Assembly (NCBI GenBank): GCA_014529385.2
Contig: CM043944.1
Location: 47,408,768 to 47,472,767, forward strand
Direction: 5' to 3'
Origin: Adiantum capillus-veneris
Taxonomy: Eukaryota; Streptophyta; Polypodiopsida; Polypodiales; Pteridaceae
Length of the DNA: 64,000 nt
Shown here: positions 34,147-46,500 of the stretch, piece after piece
How positions within the stretch are numbered: position 1 is the first letter of the stretch
How the letters are laid out: every line of letters starts with the position of its first letter
The notes under the pieces: model-generated
Seen by the model: the letters and a program-made list of their open reading frames with translations, nothing else
Database searches by the model: none
Told to the model about the DNA's origin: nothing
Translations under genes and position numbers: made by a program

Positions 34147-36521
34147 TGATAGCCGTTTTTCGGCTCTCTGTAATTGCCATAGTGAGTTATCTCACCCTAT
34201 CAAATCACTCAAACACTGTGGTTACCCTCACTGAATATAGGTGCGTGTGAGTTAGGGGACTTTTCCCATATCTCCTTACTGAAATAAAAAACCCTCAATT
34301 AGCTAGGCATTGGGCTAGTTGAGCCAAAAAAAATAAAAAATATAAAAATATAAGTATATTATGGCCCATGCGTATGTAAATATTTCTTTGTATATAGGGC
34401 CTAAATAAAAGATTTTTTCATAATTATTTTGGTATTTATTAAACTATTTCTACGTAGGTGTGTGTTATTTATGCTCTGTACATTGCCTCACCATTACCAC
34501 AATTTTTCTTACCATTTTTCATACTCATTATTCCATATAAAAATATTTTCATGTAAGCTTCTCTTATATATGGTGTAACTCCACCCCAACGAAAATCCAA
34601 AAAAACTAGTTTTATTTATGTGTATATTTTTTCACTATTGTGATTTTTCCCTTCCTACATCTATTTTGTTTTTTTTTCTAAAAAATTAGAACACCAAAAA
34701 TATTTATCTTTTTATGGTAGCCTCATAATGAGAGAGATTTCTTTTGACCCCTTTATATTTTTTCCACTTATATTATTTATATTTGACATGTACATATTTT
34801 TTAGACCCCTCAATATTGGATTTTCTTAGTTGTACTATTCACTTATATCATGGCCTCAACAACATCTTCAATTATAGACCTTCCAAATAAGGTCAAGGGT
34901 AGGTGGCATGCATACATGCAGTATGGAGGGCTCACTCTTGGAGGTATTCAAAAGAATCATCCAAAGAAGGACCCCACAAGAACCTTGTGCAGTGGAAAAA
35001 AACGATCTCTTTTGCTGAATTTTTAAAGTTCACTTGCTCTCCGAATTTGAAAAGGTGATACAAACAAAAGTTGTAGCTCGTGGGCTGAACTTTTGCCTCA
35101 AATTTTTTCATATTTTTTTGAGCTACGAGCTGTGAGCTATGATTTTATTAGTGGACCTCAGTTTTCCCATGCTATGCAGCCACACTCTCTCTTCCACTTT
35201 ATCATTTTCCTCTTTCACACACACTTCTCCACTCATCATCCCCACCTCTCTCACCACTCCTCTCTGCACCCTACTCACCTTCTCCTCAACCTTGAAGAAT
35301 AAGAGAAACCATGGTGAACTCATACCTCCCACACACAATTCCATTCCAAAATTGACCACCTAGTCTCATTTTTCCTCCTCCAATTTACCCATATCTATCA
35401 AAAAAACCACAAAATTCAGCCTCTTCTCTTAAAAGACAGCATCATGGTGGTTGATTACTCAGCTTCAATTACCTTGTCTCTCAAGAAAGGTCAAGAGTGG
35501 AGAAAAAATGTACCGTCAAAGCTAGTGGACCGTCAACAAGCGTCAAAATTGGCCCTACTCAAGACACTTGGAGCATCAACCTTGTAAGAAATCCACCTTT
35601 TCTTACCTCTTAAGAGTTTTTCTTCCTTATTTGTATCCTACATGGATACTCCCATTGTAAATATCCAATTCCATTTGTAAATTAATACTAACTCTACTAA
35701 CACTTACCCACTATGAAAAGTCCTACCACCTCCATTTCCCTTCTCTCTCTTTCCCCACCAACTTCTTGATAATTCCAAGTAAAAGAAATTAGATAAATTG
35801 CTGAAAATCTAGCCCAACCATGGTTAGAGGAGTAACCCTAGCCTTCAAAATTGCTATAAAAGGAGGGTGTAGCTAGCACAAAGGGGAGCCATAAGCAAGA
35901 GCACTATGCTATAGCTTGAGAAGCCAAGGTCAACCTCTCTAGAAGGAGCTCTTGAGTGGAAGCTCATTGTCTTATGCATGTGCATGTGTTGTAATAGGGG
36001 ATTAGCAAGGGAACTCTATGCCATTTGTAAGAGAGAGAGTGTTCATTCAATTGAGAGTAGGAAATCTATCATTTCTCCTACTAGTGTAAGCCCAACATTT
36101 GCTGAATCAAGGAGGGTGGATTTGGACTAAGCTTGGATACTTTGTCTCCCTTCCAACGTGAAGTAATGGACAACAATGATGCGTAAGTGTCTTGGTGTTT
36201 TTTGTTAAGTTCTTGATAGCTTGTCTCTGGTGTTGTCATCAATCTAGCCATAAATCCCACATACTGTAAGAGGGCGACAGGGTGGAGAGGACTCCCCTGG
36301 CCTTAAGACAGTGATTGGGGTGGTTTTTTCTTGTGATGCGTTGTGGTGAAATTTACGCAAGCTATGTTGAACAAATACTAATCTCACTTTGATTTGTCAT
36401 GACAGATTTGTAAGAAGATATTAATGCAACAAGCACCCTCTCCCCCTTTTTCTCGCTTTCTTACATATATATATTTATGTTTGCTTGATCATTAACGATA
36501 CACTTCAAAGCAGCCCGAGCA

Positions 36522-36561
<40 letters not shown>

Positions 36562-36820
36562 TTTTAGTGTGTGAGAGTATTCCATTGGTGTTAGGGTTAG
36601 TGTAAATTCCTTGCTTGTTTGTGGGTTGCTCTAACGATTCTCCTCTTTTGCGTCCTAGTTCGCTCTTAAACTAGGTGGTGCCCCTTGTGTAGTTGGGATT
36701 TGGCTGGGGGTTTGTTGTTTTGGTTTGTGTTGTGTTGTGCCCCAGCCCCATTGAGCAGCACGGGAGCCTTGAAGGGTGTCTAGAGGTTGCTCTTCTTGTT
36801 GCCCGCCCCGGACCGCCTCA
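34147..36820 (+). repeat. Tat LTR L3
   Basis: 2674 bp, TGATAGCC to CCGCCTCA, preceded by the purine tract CTGGGGGAGGGCTAA. It serves as the 3' LTR of G2. TATA box TATAAAAGG at 35855-35863; (TC)n run 36525-36558. Ten bases (36821-36830, AATTGGTGCC) separate it from L4. Confidence 0.88.
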
Positions 36821-36827
36821 AATTGGT

Positions 36828-39204
36828 GCCGTTTTTCGGCTCTCTGTGATTGCCATAGTGAGTTATCCCCCCCTATCAAATCAATCAAACACTGTGGTTA
36901 CCCTCACCCTTTCACTGTATATAGGTGCGTGTGAGTTAGGGGACTTTTCCCATATCTCCTTACTCAAATAAAAAACCCTCAATTAGCTAGGCATTGGGCT
37001 AGTTGAGCCAACTATATATATATATATATAAGTATATTATGGCCCATGCGTATGTAAATATTTCTTTGTATATGGGGCCTAAATAAAAGATTTTTTCATA
37101 ATTATTTTGGTATTTATTAAAATATTTCTACCTAGGTGTGTGTTATTTATGCTCTGTACATTGCCTCACCATTACCACAATTTTTCTTAGCATTTTTCAT
37201 ACTCTTTATTCCATATAGAAATATTTTCATGTAAGCTTCTCTTATATTTGGTGTAACTCCACCCCAACAAAAAATCCAAAAAAACTAGTTTTATTTATGT
37301 GTATATTTTTTAACTATTGTGATTTTTCCCTTCCTACATATATTTTGTTTTTTTTTCTAAAAAATTAGAACACCAAAAATATTTATCTTTTTATGGTGGC
37401 CTCATAATGAGAGAGATTTCTTTTGACCCCTTTAAATTTTTTCCACTTATATTATTTATATTTATTTGACATGTACATATTTTTTAGACCCCTCAATATT
37501 TGATTTTCTTAGTTGTACTATTCACTTATATCATGATCTCAACAATATTTTGAATTATATACCTACCAAATAAGGTCAAGGGTAGGTGGCATGCATACAT
37601 GCACTATGGAGGGCTCACTCTTGGAGGTATTTAAAAAAATCATCTAAAGAAGGACCCCACAAGGACCTTGTGCAGTGGAAAAAAATGGTCGGTTTTGCTG
37701 AATTTTTAAAGTTCACTTGCTCTCCGAATTTGAAAAGGTGATACAAACAAAAGTTGTAGCTCGTGGGCTGAACTTTTGCCTCAAATTTTTTCATATTTTT
37801 TTGAGCTACGAGCTGTGAGCTATGATTTTATTAGTGGACCCCAATTTTCCCATGCTATGCAACCACACTCTCTCTTCCACTTTATCCTTTTCCTCTTTCA
37901 CACACACTTCTCCACTCATCATCCCCATCTCTCTCACCACTCCTCTCTGCACCCTACTCACCTTCTCCTCAACCTTGAAGAATAAGAGAAACCATGGTGA
38001 ACTCATACCTCCCACACATAATTCCATTCCAAAATTGACCCCCTAGTCTCATTTTTCCTCCTCCAAATTACCCATATCTATAAAAAAAACCACAAAATTC
38101 AGCCTCTTCTCTTAAAAGACAGCATCATGGTGGTTGATTACTCAGCTTCAATTACCTTGTCTCTCAAGGAAGGTCAAGAGTGGAGAAAAAATGTACCGTC
38201 AAAGCTAGTGGACCGTTCACAAGCGTCAAAATTGGCCCTACTCAAGACACTTGGAGCATCAACCTTGTAAGGATTCCACCTTTTCTTACCTCTTAAGATT
38301 TTTTCTTCCTTATTTGTATCCTACATGGATACTCCCATTGTAAATATCCAATTCCATTTGTAAATTAATACTAACTCTACTAACACTTACCCACTATGAA
38401 AAGTCCTACCACCTCCATTTCCCTTCTCTCTCTTTCCCCACCAACTTCTTGATAATTCCAAGCAAAAGAAATTAGATAAATTGCTGAAAATCTAACCCAA
38501 CCATGGTTAGAGGAGTAACCCTAGCCTTCAAAATTGCTATAAAAGGAGGGTGTAGCTAGCACAAAGGGGAGCCATAAGCAAGAGCACTATGCTATAGCTT
38601 GAGAAGCCAAGGTCAACCTCTCTAGAAGGAGCTCTTGAGTGGAAGCTCATTGTCTTATGCATGTGCATGTGTTGTAATAGGGGATTAGCAAGGGAACTCT
38701 ATGCCATTTGTAAGAGAGAGAGTGTTCATTCAATTGAGAGTAGGAAATCTATCATTTCTCCTACTAGTGTAAGCCCAACATTTGCTGAATCAAGGAGGGT
38801 GGATTTGGACTAAGCTTGGATACTTTGTCTCCCTTCCAACGTGAAGTAATGGACAACAATGATGCGTAAGTGTCTTGGTGTTTTTTGTTAAGTTCTTGAT
38901 AGCTTGTCTCTGGTGTTGTCATCAATCTAGCCATAAATCCCACATACTGTAAGAGGGCGACAGGGTGGAGAGGACTCCCCTGGCCTTAAGACAGTGATTG
39001 GGGTGGTTTTTTCTTGTGATGCGTTGTGGTGAAATTTACGCAAGCTATGTTGAACAAATACTAATCTCACTTTGATTTGTCATGACAGATTTGTAAGAAG
39101 ATATTAATGCAACAAGCACCCTCTCCCCCTTTTTCTCGCTTTCTTACATATATATATTTATGTTTGCTTGATCATTAACGATACACTTCAAAGCAGCCCG
39201 AGCA

Positions 39205-39246
<42 letters not shown>

Positions 39247-39505
39247 TTTTAGTGTGTGAGAGTATTCCATTGGTGTTAGGGTTAGTGTAAATTCCTTGCT
39301 TGTTTGTGGGTTGCTCTAACGATTCTCCTCTTTTGCGTCCTAGTTCGCTCTTAAACTAGGTGGTGCCCCTTGTGTAGTTGGGATTTGGCTGGGGGTTTGT
39401 TGTTTTGGTTTGTGTTGTGTTGTGCCCCAGCCCCATTGAGCAGCACGGGAGCCTTGAAGGGTGTCTAGAGGTTGCTCTTCTTGTTGCCCGCCCCGGACCG
39501 CCTCA
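36828..39505 (+). repeat. Tat LTR L4, directly after L3
   Basis: It lacks the first few bases (TGATA): the sequence runs GGTGCC|GTTTTTCGGC. It is otherwise full length and ends CCGCCTCA. It is the 5' LTR of G3. (TC)n run 39209-39243. Confidence 0.88.
38538..38546 (+). promoter_or_regulatory. TATA box in L4
   Basis: TATAAAAGG, conserved at the same place in the full LTRs (one base changed in L2); the likely start region of the G3 transcript, just over 1 kb before its first ORF. Confidence 0.6.
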
Positions 39506-39508
39506 ATT

Positions 39509-39520
39509 TGGTGCCCCCAC
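39509..39520 (+). promoter_or_regulatory. Tat primer-binding site of G3
   Basis: TGGTGCCCCCAC, three bases after the end of L4. Confidence 0.6.
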
Positions 39521-39579
39521 GGAGGACGGCTTGTGTATTTTTGTGTAGAATCAACCTTTAGCATAGTCAAGTAGTTTGC

Positions 39580-39792
39580 ATGAATCACGAAAATTTGTAT
39601 GATCCCTTCATTCCCATTGCAAGGCAAAAGGTACATATAATTGTTAGTACTAAGTTGCAATTTCAACGTGTCATTCGTAGAATTTTAGGTCCTCTTAGGT
39701 TGGCCGAGATAAACACTTCAGTAAATCTTTTTATTTTGCCTCTCATTAGGTACGACCTTAGTTTGGACGTCTATATTTTTGTTTTGTTTTAA
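39580..39792 (+). CDS. Tat accessory ORF-a (G3 copy), 70 aa
   Basis: First ORF after the 5' LTR. The protein is not recognised. Its core KLQFQRVIRRILGPLRLAEI is followed by FILPLIRYDLSLDVYIFVLF. It differs from the G4 copy (50213-50425) at only a few residues, and both are uninterrupted although gag is broken in both elements, which argues for real coding. It is clearly related to ORF-b next to it. It has no signal peptide or known motif; the alternation of hydrophobic residues at its end suggests a beta strand. Confidence 0.55.
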   Translation: MNHENLYDPFIPIARQKVHIIVSTKLQFQRVIRRILGPLRLAEINTSVNLFILPLIRYDLSLDVYIFVLF

Positions 39793-39813
39793 GCATTAGG
39801 TCATGCATAGACC

Positions 39814-40032
39814 ATGGATAATGGCCCAGGAATAGATGTTTTCCCCTTCCATTTCACTCCACACATTAGAATAAACATTGCAATTAGTAGGAAAATCCAT
39901 TTTCAACAACGTATGGTGTTCATGTTTGGTGCCCAAAGAGTAGGAGAAATTCTCGCATCACCAAACCCTGTCATCCTACCTCTTATTGATTATCATAGGT
40001 CGTTTGATGTGAATATCTTTATTTTGTTGTAA
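39814..40032 (+). CDS. Tat accessory ORF-b (G3 copy), 72 aa
   Basis: It starts MDNGPGIDVFPFHFTPHIRI; core KIHFQQRMVFMFGAQRVGEI and end VILPLIDYHRSFDVNIFILL. Aligned with ORF-a it gives K-(L/I)-x-FQ, G-x-x-R-x-x-E-I, S-x-N and ILPLI-x-Y-x-x-S-x-D-V, so the two arose by duplication. It lies 21 bp after ORF-a and 85 bp before gag, all on the presumed genomic transcript. Confidence 0.55.
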   Translation: MDNGPGIDVFPFHFTPHIRINIAISRKIHFQQRMVFMFGAQRVGEILASPNPVILPLIDYHRSFDVNIFILL

Positions 40033-40117
40033 AATAGATTGCAAGCTAGAAAACATTATTGTGTAAATCTTTTTAAGAAAGAAAAACAAAAACGGGTGTC
40101 ACTTTGAAATCAATTCA

Positions 40118-43100
40118 ATGGAAAGCCAACGCCAAATGTCTGGGTATCCTCTTTTCTTTGGAGAGCGTGGAGAGGATGCAGAATTATTTTTAGCGAATTT
40201 CAAGATGTCTTGCCGTATCAAGAGGATAATAACTGATCAAGAACGTGTAGAAATGTTTGAGGTGGTCCTTAGGAAAGATGCTAGCACTTGGTTTGACTCT
40301 TTGCCTGAGGAAGTTAAGGGGAATTACACAGAAGTTTGAATCGTTTCAAGAAATACTTCTTTGATCCCCAAAACACTCAAAAATTATGGCAAGACATTGT
40401 TTCTCATAAGCAAAAAGACTTAGATGACTACTACTTGTACAAGCAAGAGTTTCTACGTCTTTGGGCTCTATGGATACGAAATGTTGCTAACCCTGGTGAT
40501 GGTGCAGAATTTCTAAAGAAGGAGAGGTTCATAGCCAGACTCTTTCCTGACCTTAAGGTAAAAGTTGAGGCGGGTGCACCTGCTACCTTTGATGCAGCTG
40601 AAACTAGGGCTGCTGAGAAATATAGGAAACTCAAGTGCTTAAGGGGAGAGGTTCCAATAGAAGGTCTTAGACCCAAAGGTAAGTCACAAGCATCAACATC
40701 GAGGGAGCTTCCTGAGGTAATGGCAGAAGTAATTGAGAAGTTAAACGAATTTTTAAGCAGCCTGTCAATTCACCTTGCACAAGCTGTAGGTCCAAAGGGA
40801 CAAGCAAAGAAGTCTAAAGAGCAAGATCCATGACCTAGGAGAGTCTTGCAATGTTGGAACTGCGGAGAGTCTGGACATGGGATGTATAATTGTCCTTGGC
40901 CCCATGGGGAGCCAGGGAGACCTAACTTGAATTACCCAGTGATGAATGCAGGTGAAGGAACTGGTCAACAACCAAGGCTTCTACAAAGACCAAATGGACC
41001 AAGACCACCTCCACAAGGGGTAGAAGGAGTTCCACCTTTGCCAGATCCAAATGTGCATGTGGTAGAGGTGACAAACTCAAATGAGGTTGACATGGAAGCA
41101 AATGGCATTAAGCGTGGCCGAGGAAAAGGTAAAGAGAAAGAGGGTGTCCCATCACAGAGTGACTATGGACAAGGCAAGAAGGCAAAGGAGACCAAGGAAG
41201 CTAAGAGGACTCGACGTCGTATCAATCTCCAAGACTTCCCTCTTGGACATGGTATGGCTCCATACAACCTGTTGGAAGACATGCGAGGTAAGGGTCCTGA
41301 TATCTCATGGCCTCATTTTCTTGCATTATGCCCACAAGTTAGGAGGGATTTAACAAAGGCAGTTAGCACTAGGAGAAAGGTAAAAGAGAGTTTTCCTGTT
41401 GTAAAAATTGCACATGCTGAAATGAACGAGGATATTACACCTGTGCTAGATTGTTACATAAAAGGAAGATTGGTTAGGAAAGGTCTAGTGGATGGGGGTG
41501 CACAAATTTGCATCATGACAGAAGGGCTCATGCAAAGACTAGGCATGCACATCCATGAGACACCTGAAATCAAAGTGAAAATGGCAAACAATAGCAAGGC
41601 TAGGTGCGTAGGCATTTGTAAAAATGTTTTTGTGGAGGCTTTTGGCATTAAGAAGGCAGTGGATTTCTATGTTATGTCGACCAAGGGAAGTGGTTATCCA
41701 TTTATCCTAGGAAGACCATGGCTAATGAAAATGCGAGATTTGCAGGATTGGGAGAGTGGGAAATTAATTTGCAGGAATGACAATCATAAGAAGGTTGTCT
41801 TTGACATGAAGGAGCAACGCCAAGAGGAGCTCCATGAAGAATCATCTCAAAGTGAGACGGAAGAAGGTTGGACCGATAGCACTTCAGAAGAAGAAAGTAG
41901 CGGCAGTATTACTGAAGAGGAGTCTTCCATCGAAGTCATGGGGGTAAGGTTTAAGCCAAGCAACCAAGAGACCTCTTGTCAAGGCTTGGAGGAGGTAGGT
42001 CCTCAAGAGAACGAAGGTGTTCAAGATGAAGGAATGCTAGAAGGTATGCTATCTACAACACTTACAAAGGATGAAAGAGAGGAGTTCAAATGTGTGCTAA
42101 GGAAATTTCCTAGGCTTTTTGCTAAAGACTACACCGATGTGCGTGGGGTAGATGTTGTTCAACACAAGATTGAGTTAAAGCCTGAGGCCACACCTAAAGC
42201 TCAGAAGCTACGAAGGCTAGGAGTTATAAAGGAACAGGCCCTACTTAAGGAGGTAAGAAAGCTTCTAGCAGCAGGTTTCATTTATCCAGTGGAGAATTCA
42301 GAGTGGGTCTCTCCTGTTGTTGTCACTCCTAAGAAAAAGGGCAAGTGGAGGGTGTGTGTGGATTACCGTCCCCTCAATGAGGCAACAAAAAGAGATCACT
42401 TTCCCCTCCCATTCCAGGATGAGATACTAAATGAGGTAGCTGGTCATGAGAAGTACACTGTGTGCGATGGTTACTCAGGTTACTTTCAAATAGGGATTGC
42501 ATTGGAGGATCAATTGAAAACAACCTTTATCACTCCTTGGGGTTGTTATGCTTTTAGAGTCATGCCATTTGGTCTGACAAATGCTCCTGCAACATTCCAA
42601 CGTTTCATGAACATGGTGTTTCAAGCATTCTTTGGAAAGTCAATTAGGGTGTTCATTGATGATTTCTGCATTTATAGCTCAAAATCATTGCATCTACAAA
42701 GAAGAAGGTTTAAAGAAGCTCTACGACATGGGAGGTCAACTCAACCCCGACAAGTGCCACATAGGTGAGGATGAAGTGATCTTGCTCGGTCACAAGGTTT
42801 CCTATAAAGGCATTGAGGTGGATCCTTCAAAGGCAAAGGATCTTATTGAGCTCCCATCACCGAAGAGTCTTAAGGAGGTCATCTCTTTCATTCAGAAGGT
42901 GAAGTATATGTCACGCTTCATTCACTTAGCCTCGGAGTTGCTTCATCCTTTGCAAAAGTTGACACAACAAGTAGAATTTGCATGGTCTGATGAGCTTGAA
43001 GAGTATTTTTGTAACATTAAAGTCATTTTGTTAGAGCTACCAACACTCATGCCTCCTTGTTGGGAGTACACATTCTTTGTTAGCTCTAGTGTTGGAAGGG

Positions 43101-43214
43101 AAACAATTGGTGCTGTGTTGCTACAACAAGATCCCCACAGTACAAGGATGCGATCCATCTACTTTGCTAGTAGGGTCATGAATGCTTTGGAGAGAGACTA
43201 CACAGAAGCAGAAC
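40118..43214 (+). pseudogene. Tat G3: gag-protease-RT-RNase H, truncated
   Basis: Gag starts MESQRQMSGYPLFFGERGED. A lost T at ~40335 shifts the frame, and CGA-to-TGA at 40831 ends Gag. The next frame has the zinc knuckle CWNCGESGHGMYNC, the protease motif DGGAQICIMTEGL and RT motifs to FIDDFCIYSS. A 5-bp deletion near 42700 (shared with G4) breaks RT; RNase H resumes and stops at TEAE where a minus-strand LTR is joined at 43214. The second RNase H and integrase are missing. Confidence 0.88.
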
Positions 43215-43542
43215 ATAAATAACACACACCTAGGTAGAAATATTTAAATAAATACCAAAATAATTATTAAAAAATCTTTTATTTAGGCCCTATATACAAA
43301 GAAATATTTACATACGCATGGGCCATAATATACTTATATATATATATATATATTTGGCTCAACTAGCCCAATGCCTAGGTAATTGAGGGTTTTTTATTTC
43401 AGTAAGGAGATATGGGAAAAGTCCCCTAACTCACACGCACCTATATACAGTGAAAGGGTGAGGGTAACCACAGTGTTTGAGTGATTTGATTGGGGGGGAT
43501 AACTCACTATGGCAATCACAGAGAGCCGAAAAACGGCTATCA
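43214..43542 (-). repeat. Tat LTR fragment L5
   Basis: The first ~329 bp of an LTR on the minus strand, TGATAGCC at 43542 reading down. It is the truncated 3' LTR of G4, cut where it meets the truncated G3 pol of opposite orientation. Confidence 0.85.
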
Positions 43543-46500
43543 TTAGCCCTCCCCCAGGATGATGGTATATTAAGGTACCATCATAAAGAATCTTGTCGAA
43601 AGAGAGTGCTTCAGAGTCCTTGACAAGATCTTCATTGGTTGGCCACTTGGAATTTTGGTTTGTGTTACACTCATGGTTCATGAAACAATACTTACATGGG
43701 ATAGTTGCCTTTTGGTCTAGTAGATCCTTTGGTAGAAGGCGACTCAAGTAAGGCTTCAAGCGATAGCCGTTTACCTTCCTGGAGTGCTCTTTCCCATTCA
43801 AGTGCATAAGTTGATAGTAACTTGAATTGAAAGCCTTCTTCACTATGTATGGCCCCTGCCATCTTGTTTCAAATTTGGCATCAAAACGATTATCGAGTCG
43901 ATTGTCATACCTTAGCACAAGATCTCCTTCATTGATGCCTTTGTCCTTCAGTTTCTTGTCAAGCTTCTCCTTTGTCTGTGTGGCTTTCCTCTTATAGCAC
44001 TCGTATGCTGCTTCTCTTTTCCACTCAAGCTCAGCTAAGGTAAGAAGTCGATCCATCCATGCTTCTTGATCATCTTGTGCTGATTTGCCATGAAGTCGCA
44101 TTGTTGGAATGTTTAGCTCAATTGGCTGTAAAGCCTCTTGACCATAGACCAAGTGAAATGGTGTGAACTCCGTGGCTTCCCTATATGTGGTTCGATACGC
44201 CCACACGGCACCATCCAAGAAGTCATCCCACAACTTTGTCTTGTTTTTTACCATCTTTCTAATGATGCCTGCAATGACACCATTAGCTTTTTCTACCAAA
44301 CCATTTGATTGGGGATAGTAGGGTGTACTGTGACGATGTAGAATGTGAAGTTCTTCACAGACTTCTGTGAGCAATCCCTTTCTAAACCCTGGACCATTAT
44401 CATAAACAATCTCCAAAGGTGTGCCAAATCTACAACAAATGTGAGTGTAGACGAATTTGCTCACTGTCTTCTCATTTACCTTTGCCACACTTTGTGCTTC
44501 CACCCACCTAGTCATATAGTCTACAGCCACTAGAATGTAGAGTTTACCATTTTTTGTCCTAGGCAGAGGACCCATAGCATCAATGCCCCACTTTTCAAAC
44601 GGTCCATTTGCAAGCACGATTTGCCTTGGACCATAAACCAATCTTCTATCCCCATTTACCTGACAATTGTGACAACTTTTACACCAATGTTGGACATCCA
44701 CATGCAGACTTGGCCAAACATACCCCGCAAGCAAAATCTTCTTCACAGTTAATTCTTGGGCAAAATGACCACCACATTCTTCTTCATGCAAACCTTTTAG
44801 AATGGCTGGAATTTCCTCAATAGTTGGTACTCTTCTGCATACTTGATCCCTCCCTCTTTGATAGAGGGAGCCTTCTAGGAAGAGATATGCGCTTGCCTTC
44901 TTCATGAGTCTCCTCTTCTGAGCCTTCGTGAAGTCTTGTGGAAACTCGCCCTCCAAAATGTAGCTAATAATGGGAGTCAATGACTCCAATCCCTGGAATC
45001 TCGGTTGCTTGACAGTTGCTGCCACCATGATGACCTGCACTTCTTTCTCAACACATGTAACTACTTGCTGTGCAAGTAAATCGGCATCTTCATTCTGTTT
45101 CCTAGGAATATGATATAGTTGCACTTCTTCAAATTGATTAAACAATCTACGAATGGCATGAACTTTTGTCCGTAAGCTTTCATTCTTGCATGCCCAAATG
45201 CCTAAAATCTGTTTAACAATGAGAAGTGCATCTCCCTTTACCATGAGGCGTTGTATCCCTTGGCCAATGCACATCTTCAAACCATGAATTAGTGTGTCGT
45301 ATTCTGCTTCATTGTTGCTAGCTGAACTTGATAGATTGAACTTCTCTTTCATGACCACCTCTCCACTTGGGTTGAGCAACACTAGCCCTCCCCCTGCTTT
45401 TCCTGTGGCTCGACGAAAAGCTCCATCAAAGAACAAGGTAAAAGCATTAGGAATACTTTTTGGTGGTGGCAATGGTAGGGTCTTTACTTCAGGCACCTTA
45501 ATCTCCTTTTCATGCACCCTATAAGTGAGAATCCCTGCCAATTGTGCACGCACACTATCTTCTACCTTGAAAGAGTATTGAAACTCTTGCAACTCCATAA
45601 TCCACTTAGAGATCCTAGTACTAAGATTCATTTGAGATGACACCCAAGGGAACAAATTCTTTGCGGTGAGGATTACAAAAGGTTTTGGGAGCAAGTAGGA
45701 TCTAAACTTTCTCACCGCAAACATGAGAGAAAGCATCATGAGTTCTGCTTCTGTGTAGTCTCTCTCCAAAGCATTCATGACCCTACTAGCAAAGTAGATG
45801 GATCGCATCCTTGTACTGTGGGGATCTTGTTGTAGCAACACAGCACCAATTGTTTCCCTTTCAACACTAGAGCTAACAAAGAATGTGTACTCCCAACAAG
45901 GAGGCATGAGTGTTGGTAGCTCTAACAAAATGACTTTAATGTTACAAAAATACTCTTCAAGCTCATCAGACCATGCAAATTCTACTTGTTGTGTCAACTT
46001 TTGCAAAGGATGAAGCAACTCCGAGGCTAAGTGAATGAAGCGTGACATATACTTCACCTTCTGAATGAAAGAGATGACCTCCTTAAGACTCTTCGGTGAT
46101 GGGAGCTCAATAAGATCCTTTGCCTTTGAAGGATCCACCTCAATGCCTTTATAGGAAACCTTGTGACCGAGCAAGATCACTTCATCCTCACCTATGTGGC
46201 ACTTGTCGGGTTGAGTTGACCTCCCATGTCGTAGAGCTTCTTTAAACCTTCTTCTTTGTAGATGCAATGATTTTGAGCTATAAATGCAGAAATCATCAAT
46301 GAACACCCTAATTGACTTTCCAAAGAATGCTTGAAACACCATGTTCATGAAACGTTGGAATGTTGCAGGAGCATTTGTCAGACCAAATGGCATGACTCTA
46401 AAAGCATAACAACCCCAAGGAGTGATAAAGGTTGTTTTCAATTGATCCTCCAATGCAATCCCTATTTGAAAGTAACCTGAGTAACCATCGCACACAGTGT

